From contig CAYJQC010000014.1 in the NCBI GenBank assembly GCA_964372215.1, positions 62,001 through 126,000 of the forward strand: DNA of 64,000 nt, written 5' to 3'. Below the pieces are notes generated by a model that saw nothing but the letters and a program-made list of their open reading frames with translations, was not told the DNA's origin and did not search any database. Positions 45,001 to 56,682 of this stretch are shown here, one piece after another; within the stretch, counting starts at the first letter, position 1, and each line of letters begins with the position of its first letter. The position numbers and the translations under genes were made by a program. The DNA comes from DAIMFL01 sp964372215. GTDB taxonomy: Bacteria > Pseudomonadota > Alphaproteobacteria > Dongiales > Dongiaceae.

Positions 45001-46047
45001 GTGCTCAGGGACCGCATCGAAGAGAAGTGGATCGACGCCTTCGCCCAGGTCTTCGGGCTGTGCGAGATCAAGGCGGGCGACGAGGTCGCCATCCTGTCGG
45101 AGACCCAATCCCGCGAGCTGAACGTGGCGCTGGCAGAGCTCGCCCTGTTGCAGCTCGGCGCGCGGCCGTTCCACTTGGTGGTGCCGACCCCGCGCCAGGA
45201 GGCGCCGGTGCCGATACGTTCGACCGGCGCATCCAACGCCCTGCAGCAACTGGGGCCGGCGGTCGCCGCGCTCGCCGCCTCCACCGTGGTCGTCGACTGC
45301 ACCGTCGAAGGCCTGCTGCATGCGCCGGAGCTGCCGGCGATCCTCGGGGGTGGCGCCCGGGTGCTGATGATCTCCAACGAGCACCCGGAGGTGCTCGAGC
45401 GACTGCTGCCCGACCCGGCGCTGGAGCCCAAGGTGCGCCACGGCATGCGTCTGCTCAAGCAGGCCAAGGCCATGGCCGTCAGCTCCGCCGCCGGTACCGA
45501 TCTGGCAGTCTCGGTCAAGGACGCGCTGGTCGGCGGCGGCTGGGGCTATACCGCGCGGCCCGGCTCGGTCAGCCACTGGCCGGGCGGTCTGTGCCTGTGC
45601 TTCCCGACCAAGGGCTCGGTCAGCGGCACGCTGGTGCTGGCGCCGGGCGACCTCAACCTCACGTTCAAGCGCTACATCGAGACCTCGATCCGCCTCACCA
45701 TCGCCGACGACTACGTGACCGCCATCGACGGCAGCGGAGTCGACGCCGAGCTGATGCGGGCCTATTTCGCCGCGTGGAACGACCGCGACGCCTACGCCGT
45801 CTCGCATCTGGGCTGGGGCATGAATCCGGCGGCACGCTGGGAATCCCTGGCGCTCTATGACAAGCGCGACGTCAACGGCACCGAGCAGCGCGCCTTCGCC
45901 GGCAACTTCCTGTACTCGACCGGCGCCAACGAGGTGGCGGGGCGTCATACGCTGGGCCATTTCGACCTGCCGATGCGCGGCTGCACCATTGCGCTCGACG
46001 GCAGCGTCATCGTCGAGAACGGGCGCCTGCTCGGCGAGCTGGCGTGA
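45001..46047 (+). CDS. NicX-like 2,5-dihydroxypyridine 5,6-dioxygenase / M29-like enzyme
   Basis: Encodes 348 residues from a GTG with a GGGAGGA Shine-Dalgarno 7 bp upstream. The length and C-terminal motifs match NicX, the iron enzyme that opens the 2,5-dihydroxypyridine ring in nicotinate breakdown. H269 (SHLGWGMNP), H320 and D322 (GHFDLPMRG) correspond to the three iron ligands described for Pseudomonas NicX. The family is related to M29 aminopeptidases, so another ring-opening or amide substrate is possible. First gene of a four-gene operon behind a MarR regulator. Confidence 0.8.
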   Translation: MLRDRIEEKWIDAFAQVFGLCEIKAGDEVAILSETQSRELNVALAELALLQLGARPFHLVVPTPRQEAPVPIRSTGASNALQQLGPAVAALAASTVVVDCTVEGLLHAPELPAILGGGARVLMISNEHPEVLERLLPDPALEPKVRHGMRLLKQAKAMAVSSAAGTDLAVSVKDALVGGGWGYTARPGSVSHWPGGLCLCFPTKGSVSGTLVLAPGDLNLTFKRYIETSIRLTIADDYVTAIDGSGVDAELMRAYFAAWNDRDAYAVSHLGWGMNPAARWESLALYDKRDVNGTEQRAFAGNFLYSTGANEVAGRHTLGHFDLPMRGCTIALDGSVIVENGRLLGELA

Positions 46048-46847
46048 CCGTCGCCCTGCCCGCCTGGATCGAGCGCGGCGCCGGTCCGCGCGCCGTGGTG
46101 CTGCTGCACGGCGTCGGCGGCGGCAAGGAGCTGTGGAGTCCGCAGCTCGATCATCTTGCCGCGCGCGGCTATCGCGCGATCGCCTGGGATGCGCCGGGCT
46201 ATGGCGACAGCGCGCTGCCGCGGCACTTCGACTGGCCGGAGCTGGCGACCGCACTACTGGCGCTGCTCGACCACCTGGGCCTGCCCGCAATTGCGCTGGT
46301 CGGTCACAGCATGGGCGGCATGGTGGCGCAGGAGTTCGCGGCGCGCCACCCGGCGCGCCTGGCGGCCCTGGTGCTGTCGGGCACCAGCCCGGCCTTCGGC
46401 AATCCGGACGGCGCGTTCCAGAAGCAGTTCCTGGCCGCCCGGCTCGGCCCGCTCGATTCCGGCAGCACGATGGCCGATCTGGCCCCCGATATTGTCCGCG
46501 AGGTCATCGGCGACGAGGCCGACCCGCAGGGTATCGCGCTCGCGACCGCGGTCATGGGGCGCGTGCCCGACGACACCTATCGCCTGGCCATCGCCGCCCT
46601 GATCACCTTCGACCGCCGCGCCGCGCTCGCCGCGATCACCGCTCCGACCCTGGTGCTGTCAGGCGAGCGGGACCGCAACGCGCCGCCAGCGATGATGGAG
46701 CGCATGGCCGCACGCGTCGCCGGCGCGCGCTATGCCTGCCTGCCGAAAGCCGGGCATCTCGCCAATGTCGAGCAGCCGGCCGCCTTCAACGCCACGCTCG
46801 ACGAATTCCTCGATGCCCTGGAGCCGAGCTCATGGACTTCCACCTGA
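46044..46847 (+). CDS. Alpha/beta hydrolase (possible NicD-like deformylase)
   Basis: Encodes 267 residues from a GTG that overlaps the previous stop by 4 bp (GTGA). Oxyanion HGVGG (22-26), nucleophile S89 in GHSMGGM, acid in SGERDRN and histidine in KAGHLANVEQP give a complete triad. In nicotinate catabolism the product of NicX is N-formylmaleamate, which the alpha/beta hydrolase NicD deformylates; the order here would allow that role. Sequence alone does not separate it from other small esterases. Confidence 0.85.
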   Translation: MTVALPAWIERGAGPRAVVLLHGVGGGKELWSPQLDHLAARGYRAIAWDAPGYGDSALPRHFDWPELATALLALLDHLGLPAIALVGHSMGGMVAQEFAARHPARLAALVLSGTSPAFGNPDGAFQKQFLAARLGPLDSGSTMADLAPDIVREVIGDEADPQGIALATAVMGRVPDDTYRLAIAALITFDRRAALAAITAPTLVLSGERDRNAPPAMMERMAARVAGARYACLPKAGHLANVEQPAAFNATLDEFLDALEPSSWTST

Positions 46848-48049
46848 CCGACCGCCAGCGCGAGCTGATCGCGCTCGCCGGACGCCTGGGCCACGAACGC
46901 TTCGCGCCACGTGCCGCCCGCTACGACGCCGAGGCCTCGTTCCCGTTCGAGAACTACGCCGATCTCAGGGACAGCGGACTGCTGGCTTTGTGCGTTCCCG
47001 AGGCGTTCGGCGGGCGCGGCGCCGATTACCAGACCTACTGCCTGGTCGCCGCCGAGATCGGCCGGCACTGCGGCGCCACCGCCCTCACCTTCAACATGCA
47101 TTCCTGCGCCATGATGTGGTCGGGGCCCTTGGCCGACGACCTGCCGATGAGCGAGGACGACCGGCGCGGCCATGGGGAACGACGGCCGCGCCATTTCAAG
47201 CGCGTGGTCGAGGACGGCGCGGTCTACGCCCAGCCGTTCTCCGAAGGCAACGAGGCGGCCGCCGGCAAGGCGGCGTTCGGCACCGCCGCGCGCAAGGTCG
47301 TGGGCGGCTGGCGGCTCAACGGCAAGAAGATCTTCGCGTCGCTGGCCGGCGCCGCCGACTATTACGGCGTGCTGTGCACCGAGGAAGTCGAGGGCAAGCC
47401 GCTCGACCGCCGCGACACGCTGTATCTGGCGGTCAAGGCCGACACGCCCGGCGTCAAGGTGGTCGGCGACTGGGATCCGCTGGGCATGCGCGCCACCGTC
47501 TCGCGGACCCTGCTGCTGGAGGACGTGCTGGTGCCCGACGGCGAGGAGCTGATGCCGCGCGGGCTCTATCACAAGGCGGCCGGCTTGTGGCCGCACATGT
47601 TCATGACCCTGGCGCCGACGTACATGGGCCTCGCCGAGGCGGCCTACGATTTCACCGTCGCCTATCTGCGGGGCGAGGTGCCGGGCATGCCGCCGGTCAA
47701 GCGCCGGATGTTCGCGACCAAGCAACTCGCGGTCGCCGAGATGTACATCAAGCTGGAGCAGACTCGCGCGCTGTTCCACCGCGCGATCTCAGACGCCCGG
47801 CTCGATCCCGACAAGCCGTCGCGCATGCGCGCGCTGGCCGCCCAGTACACCATCATGGAGAACGCCAACGACCTGGCGCGGCTCGCCATCCGCACCTGCG
47901 GCGGCCATTCCATGCTGAAGTCGCTGCCGCTCGAGCGGCTGTACCGCGACAGCCGCTGCGGCGCGCTGATGCTGCCCTGGACCGCCGAGATCTGCCTCGA
48001 CCGCCTCGGCCGCGAGGCGCTGTACCAGCCGGGCGAGCGGGACGACTGA
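46832..48049 (+). CDS. Acyl-CoA dehydrogenase family protein
   Basis: Encodes 405 residues. N-terminal helical domain (MDFHLTDRQRELIALAG), middle beta domain (GGWRLNGKKIFASLAGAADYYG) and C-terminal helical domain ending in YRDSRCGALMLPWTAEICLDRLGR. FAD-dependent oxidation of an acyl-CoA is expected, but the catalytic Glu position is not clear to me. The ATG overlaps the hydrolase gene by 16 bp. Its place between a hydrolase and an acyl-CoA ligase suggests a CoA-bound intermediate. Confidence 0.88.
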   Translation: MDFHLTDRQRELIALAGRLGHERFAPRAARYDAEASFPFENYADLRDSGLLALCVPEAFGGRGADYQTYCLVAAEIGRHCGATALTFNMHSCAMMWSGPLADDLPMSEDDRRGHGERRPRHFKRVVEDGAVYAQPFSEGNEAAAGKAAFGTAARKVVGGWRLNGKKIFASLAGAADYYGVLCTEEVEGKPLDRRDTLYLAVKADTPGVKVVGDWDPLGMRATVSRTLLLEDVLVPDGEELMPRGLYHKAAGLWPHMFMTLAPTYMGLAEAAYDFTVAYLRGEVPGMPPVKRRMFATKQLAVAEMYIKLEQTRALFHRAISDARLDPDKPSRMRALAAQYTIMENANDLARLAIRTCGGHSMLKSLPLERLYRDSRCGALMLPWTAEICLDRLGREALYQPGERDD

Positions 48050-48057
48050 GCAAGGCG

Positions 48058-49569
48058 ATGGATCTTTCCGGTTGGATCGAAGGCTGGGCGGCACAGGCGC
48101 CGGACAAGACCGCCGTCCATTTCGAGGGCGGCGAGATCACCTATGGGGAGATGGCGGCGCGGATCCGCCGCCTCGCCGCCGCGCTCAAGCACCGGCTCGG
48201 GGTTGGCCGCGGCGACCGCGTCGCCTATCTCGGGCTCAACCGGCCGGAGATGCTCGACCTGGTCTTCGCCTGCGCCCGGCTCGGCGCCATGCTGGTGCCG
48301 CTCAATTGGCGCCTGGCCGCGCCCGAGCATCTCTACATCCTCGGGGATTGCGGCGCCCGCGTGCTGGTCGCCGAGCCGGACTTCGTCGCGCAGTGCGCGG
48401 CACTTCGCGCTGCGCTGCCCGACCTGAAGGCGGTCGCTCTCGACCGCCCGGCCGAAGGCTGGCTGTCCTATGACGCTGTGCTGGCAGACGGTGCCGGCGA
48501 CGACGCCAACCCCCATGTCGATCCGTCCTGTCCGCTGCTGCTGGTCTACACCTCGGGCACGACCGGCCATCCCAAGGGCGCGGTGCTGACCCAGGACGCC
48601 CTGTTCTGGAACGCGGTCAACGCGACCCACGCGCACGACCTGACGAGTGCCGACCACGTCCTGACGACGCTGCCGATGTTCCATGTCGGCGGACTCAACA
48701 TCCAGACCCTGCCGGCGCTTCATGCCGGCGCGACGGTGACGCTGCATCGTCGATTCGATCCGGCCGCCACCCTGCGCGACATCGCGGCCCGGCGGCCGAC
48801 CACGACCCTGATGGTGCCGGCAACGATGTCGGCGACCATCAGGCATCCCACGTTCACCACGACCGATCTCGGCTCGCTGCGCCTGATCATGACCGGCTCG
48901 TCGACCATCCCGGCGGCGCTGATCCGCGCCTTTCACGACCGCGGCGTGCCGGTCGGCCAGGTCTACGGCGCCACCGAGACGGCGCCGGTGGCGATCTATC
49001 TGCGTGCCGGCGACGCGCTCGGACGCATCGGTTCCGCCGGGCGGCCGGCGATCCATTGCGGCATCCGCATCGTCGACGATGCCGGCGCCGACCAGCCCGC
49101 CGGCGCCGCCGGCGAGGTCCTGGTGACGGGCCCGAACCTGTTCCTGGAGTACTGGGGCGATCCGGCAGCGACCGAGGCGGCGCTCCGGGACGGCTGGTTC
49201 CACAGCGGCGACATCGGCCATCGCGACGCCGACGGCTTCATCTGGATCGACGACCGCAAGAAGGACGTGGTGATCTCCGGCGGCGAGAACATCTATCCGG
49301 CGGAACTGGAGAACGTTCTGGCCGACTGTCCCGACATCGTCGAGGCGGCGGTGGTCGCCCGGCCCGACGAACGCTGGGGCGAGGTCGCGGTCGCCGTGGT
49401 TGTGGCAAGGGCGGGCAGCGGCCTCGACGCCGCCGGCGTCCAGGCGCTGTTCGACGGCCGGCTCGCCCGCTTCAAGCATCCGCGCGACGTGGTCTTCGTC
49501 GACGCCCTGCCGCGCAACGTCATGGGCAAGATCCTGAAATACGAGATGCGCGCGCGGTTGCGGGGCTGA
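48058..49569 (+). CDS. AMP-dependent acyl-CoA ligase
   Basis: Encodes 503 residues of the ANL superfamily. TSGTTGHPKG (165-174), GATETAPV, GWFHSGDIG, and the C-terminal PRNVMGKILKYE with the catalytic lysine are present. Resembles medium-chain or aromatic acid ligases. Probably activates the acid that the acyl-CoA dehydrogenase then uses. It starts 8 bp after the dehydrogenase gene and is the last gene of the MarR-controlled operon. Confidence 0.9.
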   Translation: MDLSGWIEGWAAQAPDKTAVHFEGGEITYGEMAARIRRLAAALKHRLGVGRGDRVAYLGLNRPEMLDLVFACARLGAMLVPLNWRLAAPEHLYILGDCGARVLVAEPDFVAQCAALRAALPDLKAVALDRPAEGWLSYDAVLADGAGDDANPHVDPSCPLLLVYTSGTTGHPKGAVLTQDALFWNAVNATHAHDLTSADHVLTTLPMFHVGGLNIQTLPALHAGATVTLHRRFDPAATLRDIAARRPTTTLMVPATMSATIRHPTFTTTDLGSLRLIMTGSSTIPAALIRAFHDRGVPVGQVYGATETAPVAIYLRAGDALGRIGSAGRPAIHCGIRIVDDAGADQPAGAAGEVLVTGPNLFLEYWGDPAATEAALRDGWFHSGDIGHRDADGFIWIDDRKKDVVISGGENIYPAELENVLADCPDIVEAAVVARPDERWGEVAVAVVVARAGSGLDAAGVQALFDGRLARFKHPRDVVFVDALPRNVMGKILKYEMRARLRG

Positions 49570-49754
49570 GCCAAGCTCACCGCCACCCCGGTCCCAGCGT
49601 AACGCGGGAATCTGGCAGGCCGCTGCCCGCGCGGCTGGGCGGAGCCCTTGATCTCATCCCCGTTGCCGCCAGCCGGCCGCGGGTGTATCTACTCCGGCCG
49701 CCCGGGCCGGCAGCCTCCCAGACCGCCCGCGGGCAGCGAGGCGCGCGACCTTTC

Positions 49755-50912
49755 GTGACCAACCCGATCGATCCAACCGCCCCCGACGGCACGGCCGAAC
49801 CGTCCTTGGCGGCCGTTTCGGACTCGACTGCCGTGTTGTCCGCGGGACCCGGCCCGCTGTCGGTCGAGGCGGCGGCGACCCCTTTCCTGCCGATGGCCGC
49901 AGATCCTTCGCAGCCCGGCCTGGGAGCCGAGGGCCCGGCCGGCCTGCGCGCCTTGGCCCGCGTGGCCCGCCAGTTGGGCAATGCCGAGCAAGCCGTTGCC
50001 CTCTACCGGGAGGCCGCGTTCCTCGATTCCGACGATCCCGCCGCCGCCATCGAAATGGCGCTCTATGATGCCGAGCTCGGCCGCCACCGCGACGCGGTCG
50101 AAACCCTGGAGCGCGCCGTGCGGCGCCATCCCGAACTCGCGGCCTTGCGCTTTCATCTGGGAGCAACGTGGCGCCGACTCGCCGAGCCCGAGAAGGCGGC
50201 GATGCAGCTCCGGCGCTCCCTCGCGCTCGACCCCGAGGATCTGCTGGGGGCCGCGGCCGAACTCGCCACCCTGGACGCCGGCACGGCCGACCTGCCAGCG
50301 ACTTACATTCGGGCGTTGTTCGACCAGTATGCCGACGACTTCGAGCGAAACCTGATCGAGAATCTCGGCTATCGCGGGCCCGGGCTGCTGCGCCGCGCCG
50401 TCGAACGTTGCTGGCCGATCCCGGCCGGCGGCGCCGACATCCTGGACCTGGGCTGCGGGACCGGCCTCGCCGCGACCGCCTTCCGCGACGTCGCCCGGCG
50501 CATCGACGGCGTCGACTTGTCGCCGCGCATGATCGAGAAAGCCGCACGACGCGGCGTCTACGATTCCCTCGAGGTCGCCGACGCCGTCGCCGCCATGGCG
50601 GTTTCGGCGCCCCGCTGGAATCTCATCCTTGCCGCGGACATGCTCGTCTATTACGCTGATTTGGCGCCGCTTTTCAGCGCCGCCGCGCGGGCACTGCCCC
50701 CCGGCGGCGCCTTGGCCGCGACCGCCGAAACAGCCGCCGGCACGGCGCCCGTGCTCAAGCAGACCCGACGCTTTGGCCATCCGGAATCCCATCTGCGCCA
50801 AGCCGCCGCTACCGCCGGCCTGCGGGTCGCGTTGCTGGAGCCGGCCTCGGCGCGTACCGAGAAGGGCCAACCCGTCCCGGGCCATGTCCTGGTCTTGGCC
50901 AAGGACGCCTGA
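49755..50912 (+). CDS. TPR-containing SAM-dependent methyltransferase
   Basis: Encodes about 385 residues if the GTG at 49755 is used; no ATG start with a Shine-Dalgarno is visible, so the N-terminus is uncertain. A Pro/Ala-rich leader precedes TPR-like helices (about 60-165: NAEQAVALYREAAFLDSDDP, then RDAVETLERAVRRHPEL). The methyltransferase domain has ILDLGCGTGLAATAF near 230. It matches the group of predicted methyltransferases with TPR repeats (COG4976 type). Substrate unknown. Confidence 0.82.
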   Translation: MTNPIDPTAPDGTAEPSLAAVSDSTAVLSAGPGPLSVEAAATPFLPMAADPSQPGLGAEGPAGLRALARVARQLGNAEQAVALYREAAFLDSDDPAAAIEMALYDAELGRHRDAVETLERAVRRHPELAALRFHLGATWRRLAEPEKAAMQLRRSLALDPEDLLGAAAELATLDAGTADLPATYIRALFDQYADDFERNLIENLGYRGPGLLRRAVERCWPIPAGGADILDLGCGTGLAATAFRDVARRIDGVDLSPRMIEKAARRGVYDSLEVADAVAAMAVSAPRWNLILAADMLVYYADLAPLFSAAARALPPGGALAATAETAAGTAPVLKQTRRFGHPESHLRQAAATAGLRVALLEPASARTEKGQPVPGHVLVLAKDA

Positions 50913-50952
50913 CCGGGGCCGTTTCCCGACCGCGGGAACTCCGGCGGCGGGC

Positions 50953-51948
50953 TCAGTTCACCCGATTGCGCAGAATCCCATCCCTGAAGTAGGCCAGCAC
51001 GGTTTCCGCCGACTTGCGCCTGAGATCGACATAGCTGTCGGGGCTGTAGAACGCCGCATGGGGCGACAGCACCAACCGCGCCCGCAGCTCCGCCTCGCCG
51101 GCCTGCCATGCGGCGACCAGGGGATCGTCCGCCGGCGGCTCGCTCGGCAGCACGTCGAGCGCGGCCGCCGCGATGCGGCCGCTCCGCAAGGCCTCCAGCA
51201 GCGCCGCCGTGTCGACCATCGGGCCGCGCGCGGTGTTCACCAGGATCGCCGATGGCTTCATCTGCGCCAGCGCGCCATGGTCGATCATGCCGCGCGTCTC
51301 GTCGGTCAGGGGGGCATGCAGGCTGACGATGTCGGCCTGGCGCAGCAGCGTCTCCAGGAAATCGACCCGGCGGATGCCGAGCGACAGCTCGGTGCCGCCC
51401 GCCCGGTACGGGTCGTAGAACACCACGTCCATGCCGAGCGCCTTTGCGCGCAAGGCCGCCGCGGTGCCGATCCGCCCGAGGCCGACCACGCCGAAGCACT
51501 GCCGCGCCAGCCGGCGGACCGCCGGCGCCTTCAGATAGCTCCAGCCCTCGACCGCATCGGCCCGCAGCGCGGCATCGTAGGCGACCACGCCACGCGTGAT
51601 CGCCAGCATCAGCGCGATCGCGTGATCGGCTACGTCCGTGGTGCCGTAGTCCGGCGTATTGCAGACCACGATGCCCCGGGCACTGCAGGCCGCCAGGTCG
51701 ATGTTGTCGAAACCGACGGCGGCGCGCACGATCTGCCGGCACCTGCCCAGCCGGTCCACGATCGCACGGTCGATCGGCAGGTCGTGATAGCAGACGATGG
51801 CGTCGCAGCCCTGCCACAGCGCGTCGGGCACCTGCTCGGCGCGGCGGGCGCGGAACACGTGCAGCTCGGCGGCGTTGCCGAACGCCGCGCGCTCGATGTC
51901 AGGCTCCCCCACGAAATCGACGTCGGGGTAAAGCACGCTGATGGTCAT
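50953..51948 (-). CDS. D-isomer-specific 2-hydroxyacid dehydrogenase
   Basis: Encodes 331 residues. Rossmann motif GLGRIG (156-161), with catalytic R241 (VNTARGP), E270 (LPSEP) and H297 (LSPHAAF) all present. Members reduce 2-oxoacids to D-2-hydroxyacids with NAD(P)H. The N-terminal block and the loop at 98-104 (TPDYGTTDVADH) resemble the CtBP/C-terminal-binding-like group. It lies 54 bp after the S9 peptidase gene. Confidence 0.9.
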   Translation of the reverse strand: MTISVLYPDVDFVGEPDIERAAFGNAAELHVFRARRAEQVPDALWQGCDAIVCYHDLPIDRAIVDRLGRCRQIVRAAVGFDNIDLAACSARGIVVCNTPDYGTTDVADHAIALMLAITRGVVAYDAALRADAVEGWSYLKAPAVRRLARQCFGVVGLGRIGTAAALRAKALGMDVVFYDPYRAGGTELSLGIRRVDFLETLLRQADIVSLHAPLTDETRGMIDHGALAQMKPSAILVNTARGPMVDTAALLEALRSGRIAAAALDVLPSEPPADDPLVAAWQAGEAELRARLVLSPHAAFYSPDSYVDLRRKSAETVLAYFRDGILRNRVN

Positions 51949-52002
51949 GTCTCCCGCACCTCCGCTGGATCGCGCGACGCTGGCGCATCGCTTGCCGTTG
52001 TC

Positions 52003-53904
52003 TTAGTTCCCGGTCCCGGCGCAGGGCTGCGCCGTGCCGCGCAGCTCCTGGAACGCCGCGGTAAAAAACTTCTTTAGCCGCTCGAACAGCACGCCGCGAT
52101 TGTTGCGCTTCCAGATGCCGTGGCCCTCGTCGTCGAAGGTCAGCAGCTCGTAGGGAACACCGGCGGAATCGAGGGCCGCGCAGGCGAGCTCGGTATTGAC
52201 CGGGGTCACGTTGGGATCGCGCAAGCCATGAACGATCAAAAGCCGTCCCTGGATGTTCTCGACGAAGTGGATCGGTGAACGCTGGTGGTAGAGATGTGCC
52301 GCTTCGCGCGGCGTGCCCCCCATCATCTCCTCGCTGTACAGCCTGCCATGGGGCAGCTCGGTCGCGTCGTAGTCCCTGGACAGATCGGTCATGCCGCAGA
52401 TCGGCGCCGCGGCGGCGACCAGCTCGCGCGGCCAGCGCGTGATGGCGCACCACGACGAATAGCCGCCATAGGACACGCCACAGACGCCGATTCGGCCGGG
52501 AACGGCGATCCCGGCGGCAATCAGCGCCTCGATGCCCGTACGGATGTCGTCCTGCTCGCGCCCGCCCCAGCGGTCCTCCTTGATCGCCTCGCGGAACATC
52601 ACGCCGTTGCCGGTGCTGCCACGGTAATTGGGATCGAGGATGTTGAAGCCTTCGCCGGCCAAGTACTGGATCGCCGTGTTGACCTCGTCCTCGCTATGCA
52701 GGGTTGGACCGCCATGGATCCACACCACCGTGCCAATGGCCGCTTTCCGGGCTCGATAGAGCCAGCCCTGGATCAGCAGGCCGTCACTCGAGTTCCAGCG
52801 GAAATCCTCGGCCGGCGTGAACGCTTCCGGCGAAAGCGGGGTGAACTCCCACACCCGCGACAGACTCCGCGTCTCCAGCGGAACCGCGCCGCCCGGGGTG
52901 AAGCACACGAGATCCGAGGGGTGGGTCGAGCTGTAGGAGAACCCGACCCAGTCGTCACCGGCCGCCGGCCCGACCGGCATCAGCGACCTCGCTGCCGGCC
53001 GCACCGGCGTTTCCCTGCCGGTCACCGTGTCGAGCAGCGAGGCCCGCGGCCGCGACGCCTCGATCTCGATCAGCATCACCTTGTCGTCGTCATTGCACGC
53101 CAGGACGCCCTCGACAAAGCGCTTCGGATCATCCACCAGCCAACGGATCGAGCCGTCCTCGGGGTCGCAGATTCCCACTCTCTCGTGGGTTTCCGTCTCG
53201 GCCAGCAGCAGCAATCGGCGGCCATCCGAGTGCCAGCTCGCGACGACCTTCCGGGCCGCCCCCAGATTGACCACCTCGCGGTCGTTCCGTCCGTCGATGT
53301 CGACCAGCCAGACCTGGGCGCCGGAAGGATGCAGGTCGTGCCGATGGTAGAGCACATGCGTGCCCCGGCGATTGAGTTGGGGTCCGTAGTGATCGCCGCG
53401 CCGCCGTCGGGCAAGCGGCACGCGCTCGCCGGTCGCGAGGTCGTGGCGATAGATCCAGCTTCCTTCGATCTCGCGACCGGTATCGATGTCGAGATTGGCC
53501 GAATACACCAGCCAGCGCTCATTGGGATGCAGGATTCCGCCGTAGATGAAGTGGTTCGGCGATGGCGCGGTCAGCGGCACCATACGGCCGGATTGATCGA
53601 TGTACAGCCTGAACAGCTGGTCGCGCTCGTCGCCTCGAACGTCCTGCGCCACGATCAGCGATCCGCTGTCGGGTGCCCAGGAACGCGGGATCGTATGCTC
53701 GAGCGTCGCAGTCAGCTGGCGCGGCGGCGCCGAGCCATCGGTCGGGGCCAGATAGACATCGGCCGCCTGACCGACGCTGGCCCAACCCCAGGCAACCCAC
53801 CGCCCGTCGGGAGAGACCCGTGCGTTCCACGGTACCGGGCACCGCACCCAGTATTGCGAAAGCTGTCCCGGCGGAGCAAGCAGGCTGGCATCGTTCGTGT
53901 ACAT
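52003..53904 (-). CDS. S9-family prolyl-oligopeptidase-like peptidase
   Basis: Encodes 633 residues. An N-terminal beta-propeller (about 30-350, repeated DGRWVAWGW and DSGSLIVAQ type blades) is followed by an alpha/beta-hydrolase peptidase domain with S478 (GVSYGGY), D563 (GLRDPNVTP) and H595 (DEGHGIWKR). No signal peptide, so it cleaves imported peptides in the cytosol. The ATG at 53904 has an AGGA Shine-Dalgarno; the longer frame to 53943 has none. It fits the nearby oligopeptide transporter. Confidence 0.9.
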   Translation of the reverse strand: MYTNDASLLAPPGQLSQYWVRCPVPWNARVSPDGRWVAWGWASVGQAADVYLAPTDGSAPPRQLTATLEHTIPRSWAPDSGSLIVAQDVRGDERDQLFRLYIDQSGRMVPLTAPSPNHFIYGGILHPNERWLVYSANLDIDTGREIEGSWIYRHDLATGERVPLARRRRGDHYGPQLNRRGTHVLYHRHDLHPSGAQVWLVDIDGRNDREVVNLGAARKVVASWHSDGRRLLLLAETETHERVGICDPEDGSIRWLVDDPKRFVEGVLACNDDDKVMLIEIEASRPRASLLDTVTGRETPVRPAARSLMPVGPAAGDDWVGFSYSSTHPSDLVCFTPGGAVPLETRSLSRVWEFTPLSPEAFTPAEDFRWNSSDGLLIQGWLYRARKAAIGTVVWIHGGPTLHSEDEVNTAIQYLAGEGFNILDPNYRGSTGNGVMFREAIKEDRWGGREQDDIRTGIEALIAAGIAVPGRIGVCGVSYGGYSSWCAITRWPRELVAAAAPICGMTDLSRDYDATELPHGRLYSEEMMGGTPREAAHLYHQRSPIHFVENIQGRLLIVHGLRDPNVTPVNTELACAALDSAGVPYELLTFDDEGHGIWKRNNRGVLFERLKKFFTAAFQELRGTAQPCAGTGN

Positions 53905-54169
53905 GTGCGTCGTCCTGAAAGGCGGAGTCCGCCGCTGTGCCACCTATCGACGGCGGTGCGGAGGTCTGCCCGTCCGATCGATGGACGGGCGCCGGAGGCT
54001 CTTCAAGCGATGCGGGCATCGGTCGAACGAAACGGATGGCCGCGCGCCGGCCGCGGGTGCGATCGGCGTCAATCCCCGGACGTGGGAGGATCGTCCGATA
54101 TCTTCAGCCGCGCCCCCAGTTTCCCGCGGTCGCCGGACAGGCGCCGGGCCATGCGAAAGCAATGGGCGC

Positions 54170-56440
<2,271 letters not shown>

Positions 56441-56682
56441 CTGGCGACGCTCTCCATCAGGTCGGTTGACGAGGCCGAGCAGCCAAGCGGATGGTCTGCT
56501 CTGGCGGGCGACCGACTCCTGCACTGGCCGGGTCGGTCGCGCAAAGCGACCGGAACCGCGAGCAGCCCGATGCGAAGCGGGCGGTGGCGACATGTGCCGG
56601 ATCGGAAAGCGCCGACAAGGCGCTGGCAGAATCCTACCCGGAGCGACCGCATGCGGTCAATTTCGTGCCGCTATGCGTTGAT

